Below are positions 53,081 to 62,614 of a stretch of DNA of 64,000 bases, piece by piece. A program made the translations under genes and the position numbers. This DNA comes from Mycolicibacterium flavescens (GTDB lineage Bacteria; Actinomycetota; Actinomycetes; Mycobacteriales; Mycobacteriaceae): contig LR134353.1 in NCBI GenBank assembly GCA_900637135.1, positions 1,860,001-1,924,000 on the forward strand, written 5' to 3'. The notes beneath the pieces are model-generated. The model was not told the origin of the DNA. It did not search any database and saw only the letters and a program-made list of their open reading frames with translations. Position 1 is the stretch's first letter. Each line of letters begins with the position of its first letter.

Positions 53081-54091
53081 ATGGCGATGCAATGGGCGAT
53101 GCCATGGCCGGGCAGCGAACTCGCCGGACAGGCCGAATGCGCTGGCGCAGCGGCCTTCTGCGCCGGCGAGTTCGCCGATACCGGCGCCTATGTCACGGCG
53201 TCGGAGATGGCGCACCAGACCAGCACCGCCCGGATCGGGCCGGGGATCGCGTACGCGTTCGCGCGGTCACCGTTCGTGCACGCGGCGGCGGCGCGGCACC
53301 TGAACCGTGTCGCGCCCGGACGGGTGTTCCTCGGGTTGGGCGCGGGAACCGGGCGGATGAACCGCGACTGGTTCGGGGTGGACTCCTCGCATCCGGCGGC
53401 CCGGATGAAGGAGTTGGTGGCCTGCATACGAGCATTCCTCGACGCCGACAACGGCGACCGCATCACCTTCAACGGCGACTTCTACCACATCGACGCCCGT
53501 ATCCAGGCCCCGGTGCTCGGCCGGATCGACGTGCCTATCCTACTGGGCGCATTCAACGTTCACATGCTGCGCACCGTCGGCGGCGTGGCCGACGGGGTGC
53601 TCGGACACGGGTTGTTCACCGACCGGTGGTGGAGCGAGGTCGTCGAGCCGAATATGGCTCTAGGGGCGAAGCGAGCCGGGCGCGACGCCGCGCGGCTCTT
53701 GCGCTGGGGCTGGGTGATCACGGCGATCAACGACGAGGACCCCCAGCGCGCGATTGACGACGCCAAGCGACAGATCGCGTTCTACCTGACCGTCAAGACA
53801 TACGACTCGTTGGTCGAACTGCACGGCTGGCAGGACGAGGTCGCCGCGATCCGCGCGGACTTCGCCAACGGAGATCCCCGCACGATCGGCACGCATGTCA
53901 GCGACGACATGCTGTGGGCGATCGCGGCATGCGGGGACACCGAACAGGCGCGGTCGATGCTCGCCGCCCGCAGCATCCTTCCACAGCTCGGGTTTCATTC
54001 TCCGCCAGGCTTTCTCGTCAGCACACGGCGGCGCACAGAGTATGGCCGCAAGATCATCGAGGCCTTCACGCGAACAGGAGTTGTCACGTGA
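53081..54091 (+). CDS. LLM-class (F420 or flavin) oxidoreductase
   Basis: A 336-residue luciferase-like monooxygenase family TIM barrel. It shows FAGEF-ADTGAYVTASEM-type N-terminus, TARIGPGIAYAFARSPFVHAAAARHLN and VFLGLGAGTGRMNRDWFGV, typical of F420-linked LLM proteins, then VPILLGAFNVHMLRTVGGVADGVLGHGL. The cofactor could be F420H2 or FMN. It follows the SDR by 15 bp and overlaps the AveC-like gene by GTGA. In mycobacteria such proteins often reduce or desaturate alcohols and ketones; its substrate is unknown. Confidence 0.87.
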   Translation: MAMQWAMPWPGSELAGQAECAGAAAFCAGEFADTGAYVTASEMAHQTSTARIGPGIAYAFARSPFVHAAAARHLNRVAPGRVFLGLGAGTGRMNRDWFGVDSSHPAARMKELVACIRAFLDADNGDRITFNGDFYHIDARIQAPVLGRIDVPILLGAFNVHMLRTVGGVADGVLGHGLFTDRWWSEVVEPNMALGAKRAGRDAARLLRWGWVITAINDEDPQRAIDDAKRQIAFYLTVKTYDSLVELHGWQDEVAAIRADFANGDPRTIGTHVSDDMLWAIAACGDTEQARSMLAARSILPQLGFHSPPGFLVSTRRRTEYGRKIIEAFTRTGVVT

Positions 54092-55113
54092 CCACCCATC
54101 AGCACACCGAGACCCCCAAGTTCCTGCCCGAAGGGGCCAAGACCTACCGGGACTCACCTCCGATCATCTGGCTGGCCCGACTGGGCGCGGTCTTCGTCGT
54201 CTTCCAGCTCTACGTCTACGGCCGCTGGATCTTCTCGGACGAGTTCGCACCCGCGCCCACCGGACCCGACCCCATCCCCGCATCGAGCATCGCCTGGATC
54301 CGGTTCTGGGAGATCGGCTGCATGATCGGCGGAGTGATCTTCCTGATCTGGATGATCCGCAAGACGCGGCGGGACAAGCAACTTCCGCCCGTCGGCATCT
54401 TCGTCGTGGCCTGGCTGCTCGCGGCCTGGCAGGACCCCGGCGTGAACGCCGTCCGCCCGGTATTCGGTTACAACGCGGGCTTCTTCAACATGGGCACCTG
54501 GGGAGAGTTCATCCCGGGCTGGGTGGAAAAGGGCCCCGAGAATCCGCAGCCGATCATCTATTTTCTCGCCAGCTACATCCTGCTGACGCCGCTGGCCATC
54601 ATGGGCATCGACCAGGTGATCGCCCGCATGCGAAAGACGGTGCCGCGCATCAACACCGCGGGTGTGCTGCTGGTGATGCTGCTCCTGTTCATCGTGCTCG
54701 ACATCGTCTTGGAGCAGTACTTCCACCGCATCGGCCTCTGGAACTACCTACGCGTCGACGACACCTGGTCCATCTTCTCCGGCACCATGTACCAGTTCCC
54801 GCTATACGAGGGCATCGTGTTCGGCGGCCTGGTAAGCGTCTCGTCCATCGCCATCTACTGTCTGCGTGACCGCGACGGCTTGATGATCTCCGACATCGGC
54901 ATCGACCAGCTCAAGAACAAGCGCACGGTCACCGGAGTGCGCATCCTGGCGCTCACGGCGGTGTTCAACCTGATCATGCTGGTGTTCAACCTCGGCTTCA
55001 ACCTGGTCAATCAGCACGCCGAGGTACAACCACCCGCCGACGAGGTGCCCAGCTACATCCATCACGGCATGTGCGGGGTCGGCCCGAACCCGCCTTGTCC
55101 GCCACGCCCATGA
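54088..55113 (+). CDS. AveC-like (spirocyclase family) membrane protein
   Basis: A 341-residue protein with about seven membrane segments from GTG 54088 (AGGAG 7 nt upstream). Helices include LARLGAVFVVFQLYVYGRWIF, IGCMIGGVIFLIWMI, YILLTPLAIMGIDQVI, VLLVMLLLFIVLDIVLEQYF and VRILALTAVFNLIMLVFNLGF. Acidic and aromatic residues lie between them (DPGVNAVRPVFGYNAGFFNMG). This is the family named after AveC of avermectin synthesis, a spiroketal cyclase or dehydratase. Its presence in a degradation operon is unusual. It is the last gene of the S6-driven rightward operon. The enzymatic role is not established here. Confidence 0.8.
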   Translation: MTTHQHTETPKFLPEGAKTYRDSPPIIWLARLGAVFVVFQLYVYGRWIFSDEFAPAPTGPDPIPASSIAWIRFWEIGCMIGGVIFLIWMIRKTRRDKQLPPVGIFVVAWLLAAWQDPGVNAVRPVFGYNAGFFNMGTWGEFIPGWVEKGPENPQPIIYFLASYILLTPLAIMGIDQVIARMRKTVPRINTAGVLLVMLLLFIVLDIVLEQYFHRIGLWNYLRVDDTWSIFSGTMYQFPLYEGIVFGGLVSVSSIAIYCLRDRDGLMISDIGIDQLKNKRTVTGVRILALTAVFNLIMLVFNLGFNLVNQHAEVQPPADEVPSYIHHGMCGVGPNPPCPPRP

Positions 55114-55199
55114 GGTCCGTTACAGGCGCAGCGCGCGCGCCAACACCGTCGTCGTCGAACACACGGCGGCGTAATCACTTTGACCGCACGCGGCCAGGG

Positions 55200-55532
55200 C
55201 TACTCGGAGTGCGATTCCGGCAGGTTGCGTTTGGCAGTACCGGGATAACCGAAGAACTTCTCGAAGTTGGCGTCGTTGATGCGTCCGGCGCTGTTGCGCT
55301 TGGCGGCCGATTCCAGCGCGGCCAAGCGGGCGTGTGCCTGTCGAAGAGCGTCGGCGTCGCCACCGGACTCCAATTCGGCGACAGCGGCACGGGCAGAGGC
55401 CATCTCGATGCGTAGCCGCTCACCGACCTCGCCGAAAGTCAGCAGATCGTGGTCGTCCTCATCCATCCGGGTGCGCGCTGCGTCCGAACCTTCGAACGAT
55501 TTCGCATCTTCCATGCGGCCCACGTTACTCAT
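55200..55532 (-). CDS. Small conserved hypothetical protein, helical
   Basis: A 110-residue soluble protein; ATG 55532 (MSNVGRMEDAKSFEG) or ATG 55514 may be used. It is strongly helical and charged (VGERLRIEMASARAAVAELES, ALRQAHARLAALESAAKRN), likely a coiled-coil hairpin, ending INDANFEKFFGYPGTAKRN. I have seen similar short mycobacterial proteins next to amidohydrolases and acyl-CoA genes, but none is characterised. It is divergent from the amidohydrolase, 18 bp apart. The 86 bp before it (55114-55199) hold no gene. Confidence 0.7.
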   Translation of the reverse strand: MSNVGRMEDAKSFEGSDAARTRMDEDDHDLLTFGEVGERLRIEMASARAAVAELESGGDADALRQAHARLAALESAAKRNSAGRINDANFEKFFGYPGTAKRNLPESHSE

Positions 55533-55550
55533 CGATTCATAGGAGGCACC

Positions 55551-56744
55551 ATGCCTTTGCAGGACAACCACCAGATCGTCTCCGTCGACGACCACCTGAT
55601 CGAACATCCCCGCGTATGGCAGGACAGGCTGCCTGCGAAGTTTCACGAGAACGGCCCGCGCATCGTGGAGATCGAAGGCAGGCACCTGTGGAGCTACGAC
55701 GGGCAGATTCTGCCGACCATCGGCCTCAACGCGGTCGCAGGCAAGCCGCCCGAAGAGTGGGGGATGGATCCGGTCCGGTACGAGGACATGATCCCGGGGT
55801 GCTATGACCCGGTGGCCCGCATCGCGGACATGGACCTCGACGGCGTCCAGGCCGCGCTGTGTTTCCCGTCGTTCCCGGGGTTCGGCGGCAGCACGTTCTT
55901 CCGCGGTCAGGACAAGGAACTCGCGCTGCTGTGTGTCAAGGCGTGGAACGACTTCTACATCGACGAGTGGTGCGCCACCGCGCCGGACCGCTACGTCCCG
56001 TTGGCGATCCTGCCGGTGTGGGACATCGACGCGACGGTCGCCGAAGCCGAACGCGTGGCCGCCAAAGGCGCGCGCACGCTGTCGTTTCCCGACAGCCCGG
56101 TGCCGATGGGGCTGCCTTCGTTCCACTCCGACCATTGGGACGGGTTGTGGCAGGTCTGCTCTGATGCGCACATGCCCGTGTCGTTGCACTTCGGCTCAGG
56201 CTCATTCGTGCCCGGCTTTTCGTATTCGGCGTTGGCCACGTCGCCGAACCCGACCTTGCCGGACGCACCGTTCGCCGTGGCGATCACGCTGTTCTCGACG
56301 AACTTGATGTGGACCACCGTGGACCTGCTGTTCTCGGGCAAGCTGCAGAAGTTCCCGGATCTGCAGTTTTCGCTGTCCGAGGGCGGGATCGGCTGGGTGC
56401 CTTACATTTTGGAGCGCGCGGACTATGTGTGGGAGCGGCACCGCTACTACCAGCCCATCGACTTCGATACGCGCCCTTCGGATCTGTTCCGCTCGCACTT
56501 CTACGGCTGCTTCATCGACGACGAACACGGGCTGGAGAACCGGTACACCATAGGCGTGGATCGCATCACGCTGGAAATCGACTTCCCGCACTCGGATTCG
56601 AACTGGCCGAACTCGCGCACGCGTGCCGCGGAGGTGTTGGCCGATGTTCCCGACGAGGAGTGCGCGCTGATCGTGGAGGACAACGCCCGACGCATGCTCC
56701 GGTTCCCCCGCGTCGAGTCAAAACAACCCGTGTCAGTCGGCTGA
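55551..56744 (+). CDS. Amidohydrolase-2 family metal-dependent hydrolase/decarboxylase
   Basis: A 397-residue TIM-barrel enzyme with AGGAGG 5 nt before ATG 55551. The first metal motif is SVDDHLIEHP (DxH variant), with VSLHFGSGSF in the middle and ITLEIDFPHSDSNWP near the end, where the metal-binding Asp lies. Relatives include ACMSD and gamma-resorcylate decarboxylases as well as hydrolases, so the substrate could be a ring-fission or beta-keto acid. Its promoter region lacks a clear copy of the 15-bp motif. It is the right-most complete gene of the cluster. Confidence 0.87.
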   Translation: MPLQDNHQIVSVDDHLIEHPRVWQDRLPAKFHENGPRIVEIEGRHLWSYDGQILPTIGLNAVAGKPPEEWGMDPVRYEDMIPGCYDPVARIADMDLDGVQAALCFPSFPGFGGSTFFRGQDKELALLCVKAWNDFYIDEWCATAPDRYVPLAILPVWDIDATVAEAERVAAKGARTLSFPDSPVPMGLPSFHSDHWDGLWQVCSDAHMPVSLHFGSGSFVPGFSYSALATSPNPTLPDAPFAVAITLFSTNLMWTTVDLLFSGKLQKFPDLQFSLSEGGIGWVPYILERADYVWERHRYYQPIDFDTRPSDLFRSHFYGCFIDDEHGLENRYTIGVDRITLEIDFPHSDSNWPNSRTRAAEVLADVPDEECALIVEDNARRMLRFPRVESKQPVSVG

Positions 56745-56751
56745 CCGGTCG

Positions 56752-56944
56752 TCACACCGCCAGCGGAGCCAACAGCGTCGTGACCATCCGGCCGGACCTT
56801 GGTTTCGTCTGCCATGGCGGCCCCGATGTCGGGGGCCAGCCACACGCTTCCGAAGAACCGCATCAGCAGTTCGGGCGAGCACTTCGGTGTCGCCGCGAAG
56901 AGTGCCGCGGCGATGAGGTTGCCTGCCTTCGGCGTGGGACTCAT
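56752..56944 (-). pseudogene. Possible frameshifted gene remnant
   Basis: On the minus strand an ATG at 56944 begins MSPTPKAGNLIAAALFAATP, codes to about ADETK, and would reach a natural stop at 56752 (ending RMVTTLLAPLAV) only after a +1 shift near 56783-56790. The unshifted frame runs on as antisense of the amidohydrolase. The shifted stop lies 7 bp from the convergent amidohydrolase stop, as expected for a real gene end. I cannot name the family; it could be noise. Confidence 0.25.
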
Positions 56945-56972
56945 AGCCGTGAGACGAACAGGCCGACTCTGC

Positions 56973-57413
56973 TCACTTGGCGACGGTGTTGGAGGCCGAC
57001 GCCTCGTCCAGCAGCCGCCGCAACACGCGCACCGCCTCGGTGAGCGTCTTCCGGTCGGCGCCGCCGAGCCGTTCGAGGTACGGATCGATAACCGCGCCGC
57101 GGATCACGCGCACCTGCCGCAGCGTGTCCACCCCTTTGGGAGTGATGCGGATCAACACCGCGCGTGCGTCCTCGGGGTCGACGGTTCGCGACACCATGCC
57201 GGCCTCCTCGAGGCGGCGGACCTGGGTCGTCATCGTCGGCTGTGAGCAGTGGTCGAGTGCGGCCAGATCGGAGATGCGGGCCTCGCCCTGGTCCTCGATC
57301 GTGGACAGCAGTCGCGCCTGGGCATACCCGAGGGGCAGGCGGGCTCGCTGCGTGGCCAGTCGGTTGATCCGGGCGACCACGGACAACAGATCGGCTCCGA
57401 GCGTCTGGGTCAT
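56973..57413 (-). CDS. MarR-family transcriptional regulator (Rv2327-like)
   Basis: A 146-residue winged-helix regulator: GEARISDLAALDHCSQPTMTTQVRRLEEAGMVSR is the HTH and wing, flanked by N- and C-terminal dimer helices. The C-terminal helices begin GADRKTLTEAVRVLRRLL. It is divergent from the ECF transporter gene with 91 bp between them (57414-57504). Position matches Rv2327 next to Rv2326c in H37Rv, so it probably controls the transporter. The ligand is unknown. From here the backbone order resumes. Confidence 0.9.
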   Translation of the reverse strand: MTQTLGADLLSVVARINRLATQRARLPLGYAQARLLSTIEDQGEARISDLAALDHCSQPTMTTQVRRLEEAGMVSRTVDPEDARAVLIRITPKGVDTLRQVRVIRGAVIDPYLERLGGADRKTLTEAVRVLRRLLDEASASNTVAK

Positions 57414-57504
57414 GCCGCCAGATTAGGTGTTCCAAACGCCGAATCCGCCCCGATCGATCCCAGCGCAGTGTGGCCGCTCCCATCGCGACTGGCAGAATCG
57501 TGCA

Positions 57505-59544
57505 ATGACCGCGACCGGGGCCCGAACTCGACATACCGGTCGTTTGCGTCCCGTCGAACTCGCGCAGGCCTCCGTCATGGCGGCGCTGTGCGCGGCCACC
57601 GCGATCATCTCCGTGGTCGTTCCGTTCGCGGCGGGGCTTTCTCTGCTGGGCACGGTGCCGATGGGGTTGCTGGCCTACCGCTACCGGTTGCGGGTGCTGC
57701 TCACCGCGACCATCGCCGGCGGCATCATCGCGTTCCTGATCGCGGGCATGGGCGGGTTCATGACCGTCGTCAACTGCGCCTACATCGGCGGACTGACCGG
57801 CATCGTCAAGCGCCGCGGACGCGGCACGCCGACCGTGCTGTTCGCGGCGCTGATCGCCGGAGCGGTGTTCGGGACGGCGGTGGTGGCGGCGCTGTCGATC
57901 CTGTCGCGGCTGCGTCACCTCATCTTCGAGTCCGTCACCGCCAACATCAACGGCCTCGCCGCGGTGATCGCCCGCATCGCCGATATGGAGGGTGCGGCCG
58001 AGCGCCTCAAGCGCGACTTCGCCACGGCGCTCGATTACTGGCCGCTGTTGTTCTTCAGCGCCGGCGTGATATCGATCACCTTCGTCAGCCTCGTCGGGTG
58101 GTGGGCCCTGTCGCGGGTGATGGAGCGGCTCTCGGGCATCCCCGACGTCCACAAACTGGAGTCCTCCAAAGACGTCGGCGCTATCGCCCCGGTGCCCGCG
58201 CGGCTGCGCGATGTCCGGTTCCGCTATCCGACCGCCGACCACGACGCGCTCGGGCCGGTCTCGCTGTGCGTGGAACCGGGTGAGCACCTCGCGGTGACGG
58301 GTGCCAACGGCTCGGGCAAGACGACGCTGATGTTGATGCTGGCCGGGCGGGAGCCGACGGCGGGCGCCATCGAACGGCCGGGCGCCGTCGGGCTGGGCCG
58401 CATCGGCGGCACGGCGGTCGTCATGCAGCACCCGGAGAGCCAGGTGCTCGGCACCCGCGTCGCCGACGACGTGGTCTGGGGGCTGCCCCCCGGTAAGGCC
58501 ACCGACGTCGGCCAGCTGCTCGCCGAGGTGGGCCTCGACGGGTTGGCCGAACGCAACACCGGCGGGTTGTCGGGTGGCGAACTGCAGCGGCTCGCCGTCG
58601 CGGCGGCGCTGGCGCGCGAACCGTCGCTGTTGATCGCCGACGAGGTCACCAGCATGGTCGACCAGGAGGGCCGTGAGGGACTGATGTCGGTGCTGTCCGG
58701 GCTGACGCGGCGCCACCAGATGTCGCTGGTGCACATCACCCACTACAACGACGAGGCCGACGCGGCCGATCGCACGGTCGACCTGTCCGGTAACGGCGGC
58801 GCAGCCGACAACGCCGACATGGTGGAATCTGCCGATGCTCCGGCCGGGACCGTCGCTGCCGGCGTCGATGCCGCTCCCGTGCTGGAACTCGTGGAGGTCA
58901 GCCACGAGTACGGCAGCGGCACACCGTGGGCCGCCACGGCGCTGCGCGACATCACCTTCACGGTCCATGAGGGCGACGGCCTGTTGATCCACGGCCTCAA
59001 CGGGTCGGGCAAGTCGACGCTGGCCTGGATCATGGCCGGTCTCACCGAGCCGACCGCGGGCGAATGCCTGCTCGACGGGAAGCCGGCATCAGAACAGGTT
59101 GGCGCCGTGGCGATCTCGTTCCAGGCGGCGCGGTTGCAGCTGATGCGCAGCCGGGTCGACCTCGAGATCGCGTCCGCCGCCGGGTTCTCTCCGCGTGACC
59201 GCGGTCGGGTCAACCAGGCGCTGTCGACCGTCGGCCTCGATTCCACGTTGGCCGACCGGCGCATCGACCAGCTCAGCGGGGGACAGATGCGTCGCGTCGT
59301 CCTCGCCGGGCTGCTCGCCCGCTCGCCGCGGGCCCTCATCCTCGACGAGCCGCTTGCCGGCCTGGACGGCGCGAGTCAGCGGGGTCTGCTTCGGCTGCTG
59401 GTCGACCTGCGCCGCCGCGTCGGGCTCACCGTCGTCGTGATCTCCCACGACTTCGCCGGGCTGGAGGAATTGTGCCCGCGCACTTTGCATCTGGAAGGTG
59501 GCGTGCTGGTGCCCGCACCGACGACGGCGGGGGGACTGTCATGA
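57505..59544 (+). CDS. ECF transporter: membrane S-like domain fused to two ATPases (Rv2326c-like)
   Basis: A 679-residue fusion. Residues about 15-215 form a membrane domain with five to six helices resembling an S component ([35 protein letters not shown]). Two ATPase domains follow. The first has Walker [10 protein letters not shown], signature LSGGELQRL and Walker B LLIADEV. The second has [19 protein letters not shown] and [12 protein letters not shown]. Such energy-coupling-factor systems import vitamins or metals. The ATG start has no strong ribosome site. It overlaps the EcfT gene by ATGA. The substrate cannot be inferred; no riboswitch is visible in the 91-bp leader region. Confidence 0.9.
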   Translation: MTATGARTRHTGRLRPVELAQASVMAALCAATAIISVVVPFAAGLSLLGTVPMGLLAYRYRLRVLLTATIAGGIIAFLIAGMGGFMTVVNCAYIGGLTGIVKRRGRGTPTVLFAALIAGAVFGTAVVAALSILSRLRHLIFESVTANINGLAAVIARIADMEGAAERLKRDFATALDYWPLLFFSAGVISITFVSLVGWWALSRVMERLSGIPDVHKLESSKDVGAIAPVPARLRDVRFRYPTADHDALGPVSLCVEPGEHLAVTGANGSGKTTLMLMLAGREPTAGAIERPGAVGLGRIGGTAVVMQHPESQVLGTRVADDVVWGLPPGKATDVGQLLAEVGLDGLAERNTGGLSGGELQRLAVAAALAREPSLLIADEVTSMVDQEGREGLMSVLSGLTRRHQMSLVHITHYNDEADAADRTVDLSGNGGAADNADMVESADAPAGTVAAGVDAAPVLELVEVSHEYGSGTPWAATALRDITFTVHEGDGLLIHGLNGSGKSTLAWIMAGLTEPTAGECLLDGKPASEQVGAVAISFQAARLQLMRSRVDLEIASAAGFSPRDRGRVNQALSTVGLDSTLADRRIDQLSGGQMRRVVLAGLLARSPRALILDEPLAGLDGASQRGLLRLLVDLRRRVGLTVVVISHDFAGLEELCPRTLHLEGGVLVPAPTTAGGLS

Positions 59545-60386
59545 CGGCGCCGACGAAGCGTCGGCAGCGCAGGGGCGTCGTGTTGCTGCGGCCCGTGCCC
59601 GGCAACAGCGTGGTTCATCAACTCTGGGCCGGTACGAAGCTTCTGCTGGTCGCGGCCATCGGTGTGTTGATGACGTTCTATCCGGGCTGGGTGCCGATCG
59701 GTGCCGTCGCGGTGATCGTGCTGATCTCGGCGCGGCTGGCCAACATCCCGCGCGGCGTGCTCCCGTCGATCCCCGGGTGGCTGTGGTTCCTGCTCTTTCT
59801 CGGCGGCTTGACGGCGACCTTCGCCGGCGGCAGCCCGATCATCTCCATGGGTTCGGTCGACATCGGGCTGGGTGGCCTGCTGAACTTCCTGCGCATCACC
59901 GCGCTGTCGATCGTGCTGCTCGGTCTGGGGGCGATGGTGTCGTGGACGACGAACGTCGCCGAAATCGCGCCCGCGGTCGCGAAGCTGGGCCGACCGCTGC
60001 GGCTGTTCCGGATACCGGTCGACGAGTGGGCGGTCGCGCTGGCGCTGGCGCTGCGTGCGTTCCCGATGCTGATCGACGAGTTTCGCGTGCTCTACGCCGC
60101 ACGCAATCTGCGCCCGAAGCAGGTGCACCCGAGCCGTCGCGGACGGTGGCGTCGTTGGTGGCTCGAGGCGATCGATCTGTTGGCCGCTGCCATCACCGTC
60201 GCGCTGCGCCGCGCCGACGAGATGGGCGATGCGATCACCGCACGCGGTGGTGCCGGACAGATCTCGGCCGCACCGTCGGGTCCGAAAGCCATTGACTGGT
60301 GGGCGTTCCTCATCGTCGCCGCAGTGTGCGGGACGGCGTTGGCGCTGGAGTTGACGGTGGCGGGCACCAGCGCCGTCACCCGATGA
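59541..60386 (+). CDS. ECF transporter transmembrane subunit EcfT (CbiQ-like, Rv2325c-like)
   Basis: A 281-residue EcfT subunit with membrane helices in the first 155 residues ([51 protein letters not shown]) and a C-terminal one ([18 protein letters not shown]). The cytoplasmic coupling helices contain two Ala-Arg-type motifs near [16 protein letters not shown] and [14 protein letters not shown], which contact the ATPases. ATG 59541 overlaps the ATPase stop. The operon appears to end here, 75 bp before the convergent uspC stop. Confidence 0.9.
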   Translation: MTAPTKRRQRRGVVLLRPVPGNSVVHQLWAGTKLLLVAAIGVLMTFYPGWVPIGAVAVIVLISARLANIPRGVLPSIPGWLWFLLFLGGLTATFAGGSPIISMGSVDIGLGGLLNFLRITALSIVLLGLGAMVSWTTNVAEIAPAVAKLGRPLRLFRIPVDEWAVALALALRAFPMLIDEFRVLYAARNLRPKQVHPSRRGRWRRWWLEAIDLLAAAITVALRRADEMGDAITARGGAGQISAAPSGPKAIDWWAFLIVAAVCGTALALELTVAGTSAVTR

Positions 60387-60461
60387 TCCTCACCTCGCCG
60401 AGGCTGCTGTTTATGACGGAATATCATCGAATCTCGTCAGAAACCGCAGTCTCGGTGAGTG

Positions 60462-61790
60462 CTATCGCTGCGCGGCGGCGTTCGCGGCTTCCTGAGCCTC
60501 GGCCAGCGTCGTCGCGACGTCGCGCCGGCCGAGGAACATCTCGTCGAAATAGGGCTTGAGCGCGTCGAATCCCGCGGCGAAACCGGCGCCCCCGGGTGCC
60601 TCGATGCGGGGGCCGTCGAGCACATCGAAGAACGGGCTGACGTCGACGCCGCGCGAACGCCAGTACTCGTGGTAGACGGGCTGCGCGTCGAGCACCGCGG
60701 GGATCGCCGCGCCGCCGGCGCCGAGATACGCGTTACCGCGGGCACTGCCCATCCAGGCCAACACTTCGCGCACCGCCTCGGGGTGCGCGGTGGCCGAATT
60801 GCCGGCGGCGGCAATCCCGTTCGTCACGCTGATGCGGCCGGCGGATCCTTCGGGCAGCATCGCGACGCCCCAGCGGAACGGGGCGGCGTCGGCGATGGCT
60901 GCCAGGTTGTACGTCCCGGACTGGAACAGCGCGATGTTGCCTTGGAGGAACTGGTTGCGGGAGAAGTCGCCGTTGTCGTTGGTGGCCGATGCGGGCGGGG
61001 CGACGTGATCGGTGTTGATCAGCGCCACCAGATACCTGAACGCCTGGGCGGCCTGCGGGTTGTCGAACGCGAACCGGTCGCCGACGGCGAACACCCCGCC
61101 CGCCGAACCGATGTAGTTGAGGTAGATGCTCTGAAGGTCGTTGGCGGCGTTGTACCCCCACTGCCGGACCCGCTGCGTGTCGAAGTTCGCTGCGTCGGCC
61201 GTGTGGCCCTGGTGGTCGAGCGTGAGTCGGGCCAACAGTGGTCGCATCGTGTCGACGGCCGGATCGAGTGCCCAGCGCAGCGTGGCCAACTCGCTCGGCT
61301 CGACTCCCGCCGCCGAGAGCAGATCGGCGTTGTAGTACAGCCCGATCCCGGCGTCGGTGAGTTGCGGTACACCCCACAGCGTTCCGTCGCGGGTGAACTG
61401 GTTGACCACCGACGGCTCCCACGCCCGCGAGGCCGCCATCTCAATGTCCATCAGGCGGCCGCTGTCGGCGTATTCGGCGAAGTAGGCGTTGCTGATCCAG
61501 AAGATGTCGTCGGCGCCACCGCCCGCGACGTCGGTGCGCAGGCTGTCGAAATACGTCGAGTAGGCGACGACGTTCACGCGCACTTCGATGCCGGGATGCG
61601 CACTTTCGAACTCGGAGAACGACGCGCGGTAGGCCGCGGCCACCTGCTCATCCCACAACCGCACGGTCACGACCTTCCGGCCGCCCGCGTCATTCGGTTG
61701 CCCCAGCAGCATGGCCACGACCAGCAGCAGCACACCCGTCATCGCCACACCTGTCGCGAAGAGCGTGGAAAACCTCGGCCGCACGCTCAT
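60462..61790 (-). CDS. uspC: Sugar ABC transporter substrate-binding protein (UspC-like)
   Basis: A 442-residue extracytoplasmic binding protein of cluster-B type. The N-terminus (residues 6-32, LFATGVAMTGVLLLVVAMLLG) is a membrane anchor without a lipobox cysteine, so it is tethered and not lipidated. The binding-protein domain has VTVRLWDEQVAAAYRASFSEFE, DDIFWISNAYFAEYADSGRL and GVPQLTDAGIGLYYN. M. tuberculosis UspC binds amino sugars; ligand residues were not checked here. ATG 61790 overlaps the uspB stop. No ATPase is encoded in the operon, as in H37Rv, where a shared ATPase is assumed. Confidence 0.9.
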   Translation of the reverse strand: MSVRPRFSTLFATGVAMTGVLLLVVAMLLGQPNDAGGRKVVTVRLWDEQVAAAYRASFSEFESAHPGIEVRVNVVAYSTYFDSLRTDVAGGGADDIFWISNAYFAEYADSGRLMDIEMAASRAWEPSVVNQFTRDGTLWGVPQLTDAGIGLYYNADLLSAAGVEPSELATLRWALDPAVDTMRPLLARLTLDHQGHTADAANFDTQRVRQWGYNAANDLQSIYLNYIGSAGGVFAVGDRFAFDNPQAAQAFRYLVALINTDHVAPPASATNDNGDFSRNQFLQGNIALFQSGTYNLAAIADAAPFRWGVAMLPEGSAGRISVTNGIAAAGNSATAHPEAVREVLAWMGSARGNAYLGAGGAAIPAVLDAQPVYHEYWRSRGVDVSPFFDVLDGPRIEAPGGAGFAAGFDALKPYFDEMFLGRRDVATTLAEAQEAANAAAQR

Positions 61791-62614
61791 TTCAACCCCG
61801 TCACCACGATCGAGCGCACGACGTGGCGACCCAGCGCGACGAACAACACCAGCAGGGGCACGATGGCGACCGTCGTCGCCGCCATCACCAGCGGCCACTG
61901 CGCGTTGTAGCGTGACTGCAGCCCCGCCGTCGCGACCGTCAGCACCTGCCACTGGCCGCCACTGGTGACCACCAGCGGCCACATGAAGCTGTTCCACTGC
62001 GAGACAACGGTGATCAGCGCCAGCGTCACCAGGATCGGTCTGCTCGCGGGCAACACCACGTGCACGATCACGTCCAACGTGTTGGCACCGTCGATGCGAG
62101 CCGCATTGACCAGATCGCCGGGGATGGTGCGAAAGTACTCGCGCAACAGAAAGATCGCGTACGGCGAACCGAACATGAACGGCAGCACCAACGCCCAGAA
62201 GGTGTTACGCAGCCCCGCCTCGGCCATCATCAGGTACAGCGGGACGACGGTGACCGTCGCCGGTACCATCAGCGTCGCGACATACACCCAGAACAGCGCG
62301 TCGCGGCCGGGAAACTGCAGCCGTGCGAACGCATACGCCGCCAGCACGGAGAACGTCAGCTGGCCGAGCAGAATCACCGCCGTCATCAGCGCGGTCACGA
62401 CGACGGCCCGGCCGAAGCCGGCGTCGGCCAGGTTCGCGTAGTTCTGCAGGGTTGGCGGCAGAGGCAAGGACAGCGGTGACTCGGTGTCGAAGGTGCGCGG
62501 ATCCCGCAGTGAGGCCAGGACGCCGAGGATGAACGGCGCCAACGTGATCAGCGCGCCCGCCAGCAGGATGGGGTAGATGACGGCGGCGGACGTGACGCGG
62601 CTAGGTGAGGTCAT
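61787..62614 (-). CDS. uspB: Sugar ABC transporter permease (UspB-like)
   Basis: A 275-residue MalG-type permease with six membrane helices. The EAA loop that docks the ATPase reads EYFRTIPGDLVNAARIDGANTLDVIVHVVLP. Length and helix pattern match the second permease of sugar importers. It overlaps uspA by 14 bp at its start and uspC at its stop, so the three are translationally coupled. Confidence 0.93.
   Translation of the reverse strand: MTSPSRVTSAAVIYPILLAGALITLAPFILGVLASLRDPRTFDTESPLSLPLPPTLQNYANLADAGFGRAVVVTALMTAVILLGQLTFSVLAAYAFARLQFPGRDALFWVYVATLMVPATVTVVPLYLMMAEAGLRNTFWALVLPFMFGSPYAIFLLREYFRTIPGDLVNAARIDGANTLDVIVHVVLPASRPILVTLALITVVSQWNSFMWPLVVTSGGQWQVLTVATAGLQSRYNAQWPLVMAATTVAIVPLLVLFVALGRHVVRSIVVTGLK

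Noticed and set aside
56941..58992. A 683-codon minus-strand open frame opposite the ECF ATPase gene and MarR
   Set aside because: It is antisense to genes with clear domains, its composition (His/Arg/Gln-rich) is typical of high-GC shadow frames, and it has no recognisable motif.
60387..60461. Rho-independent terminator between the EcfT and uspC stops
   Set aside because: CTCACC and GGTGAG are weakly complementary but far apart, and no U-tract follows.
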